From: Antedon mediterranea
Taxonomy: Eukaryota > Echinodermata > Crinoidea > Comatulida > Antedonidae
Direction: 5' to 3'
Assembly: GCF_964355755.1 (NCBI RefSeq)
Contig: NC_092679.1
Coordinates: forward strand, 14,932,932 to 14,996,931
Length of the DNA stretch: 64,000 nt
Positions 61,830-64,000 of this stretch are shown piece by piece. A program made the translations under genes and the position numbers. Position 1 is the stretch's first letter. Each line of letters opens with the position of its first letter. The notes under the pieces are model-generated. The model had not been told where the DNA came from, did not search any database, and was given only the letters and a program-made list of their open reading frames with translations.

Positions 61830-62700
61830 GTTGGGCGTCCGTAGGGGTGTTGTTGCCCCAGTTGCTCGGTAATTTCGTACTAAATTTTTTTTTTCTGTCA
61901 CTAAATTAAAATTTAGATCCCATTTAATCATAATAATAGTAATAACCATTAACGTCAGCATATATATATATATATATATATATGACGTTATCCAAATTCC
62001 TTCACTTGCACTGATGAAGGGCTAGTGTTGCCCGAAAGCTCTGCTAACTTTTCTGGCTGTTTACTTTATCGTTTTGATTTAGCTTTTCGCTTTTTATTTT
62101 TGTATCTCCATTGAGATCCAGCCACTGATACCCACAGCATTGTCATTTTCTTTTCAGTAATTTGCCTTTGGATTTATATATTTTTTAAATATTTTTCTGA
62201 ACCATTCTCAGAATAAATTTCTGACTGTTTGGATTGCTTGTGTGCGTCATCAGAGAGTACGAAAAGCCGGCCACACACTGTGTTCGTGGAAAGCTCCGTC
62301 ATATGGGTCGTTGATTTGTCCATAATTATTGCATTTTGCCGGGATTCCACATCATTCATTATGCCGTAGTACCCTATTTATCTTCATTTCCTCCTTACGT
62401 CCGTATATTGGGCCCCCGATTGGGCCGAATTTCCGTAGTAATTACAGACGTTCCGAATTCTCAGTGTTCAATTTCTTTTTTTTCTGCAAATTGTGATCAT
62501 ATTTTCTTCTTTATCTCTGGGTGTGGTATTAAGTAACACTGTGTTGTACAGTTTATGTTTTTGTTGTTTGCTACTAAAGCCCGATATTTCCGGCGAACTA
62601 GAGATGCCATCATTTATTGTACCTGCGAGCATTTCACAAAATCCGCTTCCCTACAGGCCCCGCCATGGGGGACCTGTGGCGCAAATACTCGATATATAAC
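61830..62700 (+). repeat. Long interspersed repeat with nested Penelope fragment
   Basis: Same family as 51,480-52,630 in the opposite orientation. Between its GGTGTTGTTGCCCCAGTTGC end and the body lie a (TA)n run (61,960-61,982) and a Penelope-type 3' block (about 61,995-62,180: CTGATGAAGGGCTAGTGTTG, TCCATTGAGATCCAGCCACTG) that is absent from the 52-kb copy. The fragment therefore inserted into this copy. Confidence 0.65.
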
Positions 62701-63309
62701 GCCTTAAACTCTTGGGAAAGAGTCCAGCGATCCGCCACTGATATTTCAGACAATAATTAAATTGGGCAAAAATAATTAAAAGAACAATACGTATGAAGCG
62801 TGTTAGAACTTAACTTAGAAATACACTAGCTTTATAAAATAAATGATTGCATGCAATACTTTTAAGACACACACTCACAGATTTACGGACACTGTTTCTC
62901 TATTTATTTTCGTTGTTGTTTATTAAAAGTGTCATACTTTTACTTTTTTTAGGCAAAAAATAATTATGACTATTTAAAGTAGGCATTATTGATTAAAACT
63001 AGGCAAGGCCCAGGCCTAGAATAGGCCTACTTACTTTTAATAAAGAAAGCGGGACCGAGTGCGATTTTTATTTTAGAATCGGAAGAAGATTCACCGAGAA
63101 AAGGGGTCAATCTTCATGAAATTGAGATCCGGCCGTTTCCTTTCTCCTGGTGCAATGCTGCAATATTATGTATTCCACTGTTATTTAGCAGGTAACATGT
63201 TAGGAAATTCTGGTAGCCCTTCCGTAATATAATATAAGCATTTTTTAAAATTTAAAACATGAAACAGTGCTTTGGTTATTTTTTTTTGCAATAAGCCTAC
63301 TGAAAGTGA

Positions 63310-64000
63310 AATTCGATGGAATTAACGCACGAGGACACATTGCAACCTACACATAATACAAATGCTTGTGACCGCATACCTCTAGTATCATCCTATGAAT
63401 AAGAAGGTTATTAACATTGTCCGCGATAACTTTTCAATTTTGACTGAAGATAAATCCGCTACAAAAGATATTTTTCAAGAACCACCCATGATAGCTTACA
63501 GACGTGATCAAAGCATTAAAGACACTTTAGTTAAATCTAAATTACAAAACAAAGGTAATGAATCAACTGGAACATTCAAATGTAATAGAAATAGATGTTC
63601 GACATGTACGTTTCATGTTCAAACCAAATAGTAGGACCTTCTGGTAATTATGTTATCACAGATCGTATTACGTGCACCACTAGAAATCTAGTTTATTGTA
63701 TTTCGTGTACTAAATGTAATATGCTTTATATTGGTGAAACTAAACGCAGGTTAGGTGATAGGTTTGTAGAACATTTAAGGTCTATTAAACTAAAGACTCC
63801 CGGATTACCTGTAGCCACCCATTTTTGTAATAATGAGCATTCCCTTTCGGATATTACAATTTCTGGTGTTAAAGTATGTAATGGTTCTGAGACATCTCGT
63901 AGAATTATAGAAGAAAGAATAATTGTAAAGCTTGGCACTCTTGCCCCTACCGGCATAAATGTACAATCTGGGAGAATGAGAAAAAGTCGCCCCAACCGAG
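63310..64000 (+). pseudogene. Penelope-like element, GIY-YIG end, frameshifted
   Basis: The linker (IVRDNFSILTEDKS, EPPMIAYRRDQSIKDTLVKS) and Cys motif (CNRNRCSTC) are in the frame 63,395-63,631. A -1 shift at about 63,628 leads to the GIY-YIG domain: GPSGNYVITDRITC, CISCTKCNMLYIGETKRRLG, DRFVEHLRS, THFCNNEHS, RIIEERIIVKLGTL. A further frame break lies just before 63,395 (RIPLVSSY in another frame). The reverse transcriptase that should precede it is absent, so the copy is truncated, and it continues past the window edge. GIY-YIG cuts target DNA in Penelope retrotransposition. Confidence 0.88.

Overview
This window is animal nuclear DNA. It is AT-rich, its genes are split by GT-AG introns, and it carries many transposon copies, minisatellites and palindromes. 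The genes (kynurenine 3-monooxygenase, ZU5/death-domain proteins, a 2OG-Fe(II) oxygenase), the CR1/L2-like and Penelope-like retroelements and the frequent TAGGCCTA-type words suggest a marine invertebrate deuterostome, perhaps an echinoderm. The species-level guess is weak. All gene models were built by hand from splice sites, reading phase and protein similarity recalled from memory; no database was searched.

Layout. (1) 2.0-7.5 kb: two genes sit head to head across a promoter of about 285 bp, an unrecognised 211-aa protein on the minus strand (5 exons) and a 217-aa prolyl-4-hydroxylase-type 2OG-Fe(II) oxygenase on the plus strand (7 exons). (2) 9.9-23.7 kb: a complete 13-exon kynurenine 3-monooxygenase gene on the minus strand, with introns full of MITEs, SINE-like pieces and a 58-bp satellite. 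(3) 25.3-30.1 kb: a ZU5-UPA-death-domain gene (517 aa, minus), followed downstream by a decayed extra death-domain exon. (4) 32.5-45.9 kb: a nest of transposons. A dead CR1/L2-like LINE is split by a 6.8-kb hAT-like element with an 8-bp target duplication. That element holds a palindromic satellite, which is itself interrupted by three tandem copies of a 1.6-kb Helitron-like element. A 3.35-kb foldback lies in the LINE tail. (5) 48.3-55.5 kb: the most interesting gene, a 906-aa paralogue of the gene in (3). It begins with a Rel/NF-kB-type dimerisation (IPT) domain without the Rel DNA-binding half, then has a basic cluster, a DSGxxS phosphodegron-like motif, ZU5, UPA, a second DSGxxS motif and a death domain. 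(6) 56.5-59.9 kb: a LINE with one uninterrupted 1015-aa endonuclease/reverse-transcriptase frame. (7) 60.3-61.1 kb: a small plus-strand gene with an RIIa/DPY-30-like docking domain. (8) 61.8-64.0 kb: repeat remnants and the GIY-YIG end of a Penelope-like element that runs off the window.

The two ZU5/death-domain genes form a tandem family. The longer one copies the order of NF-kB p105 (dimerisation domain, basic cluster, degron, autoinhibitory module, death domain) but carries ZU5-UPA where p105 has ankyrin repeats. This is the best candidate here for an undescribed signalling protein.
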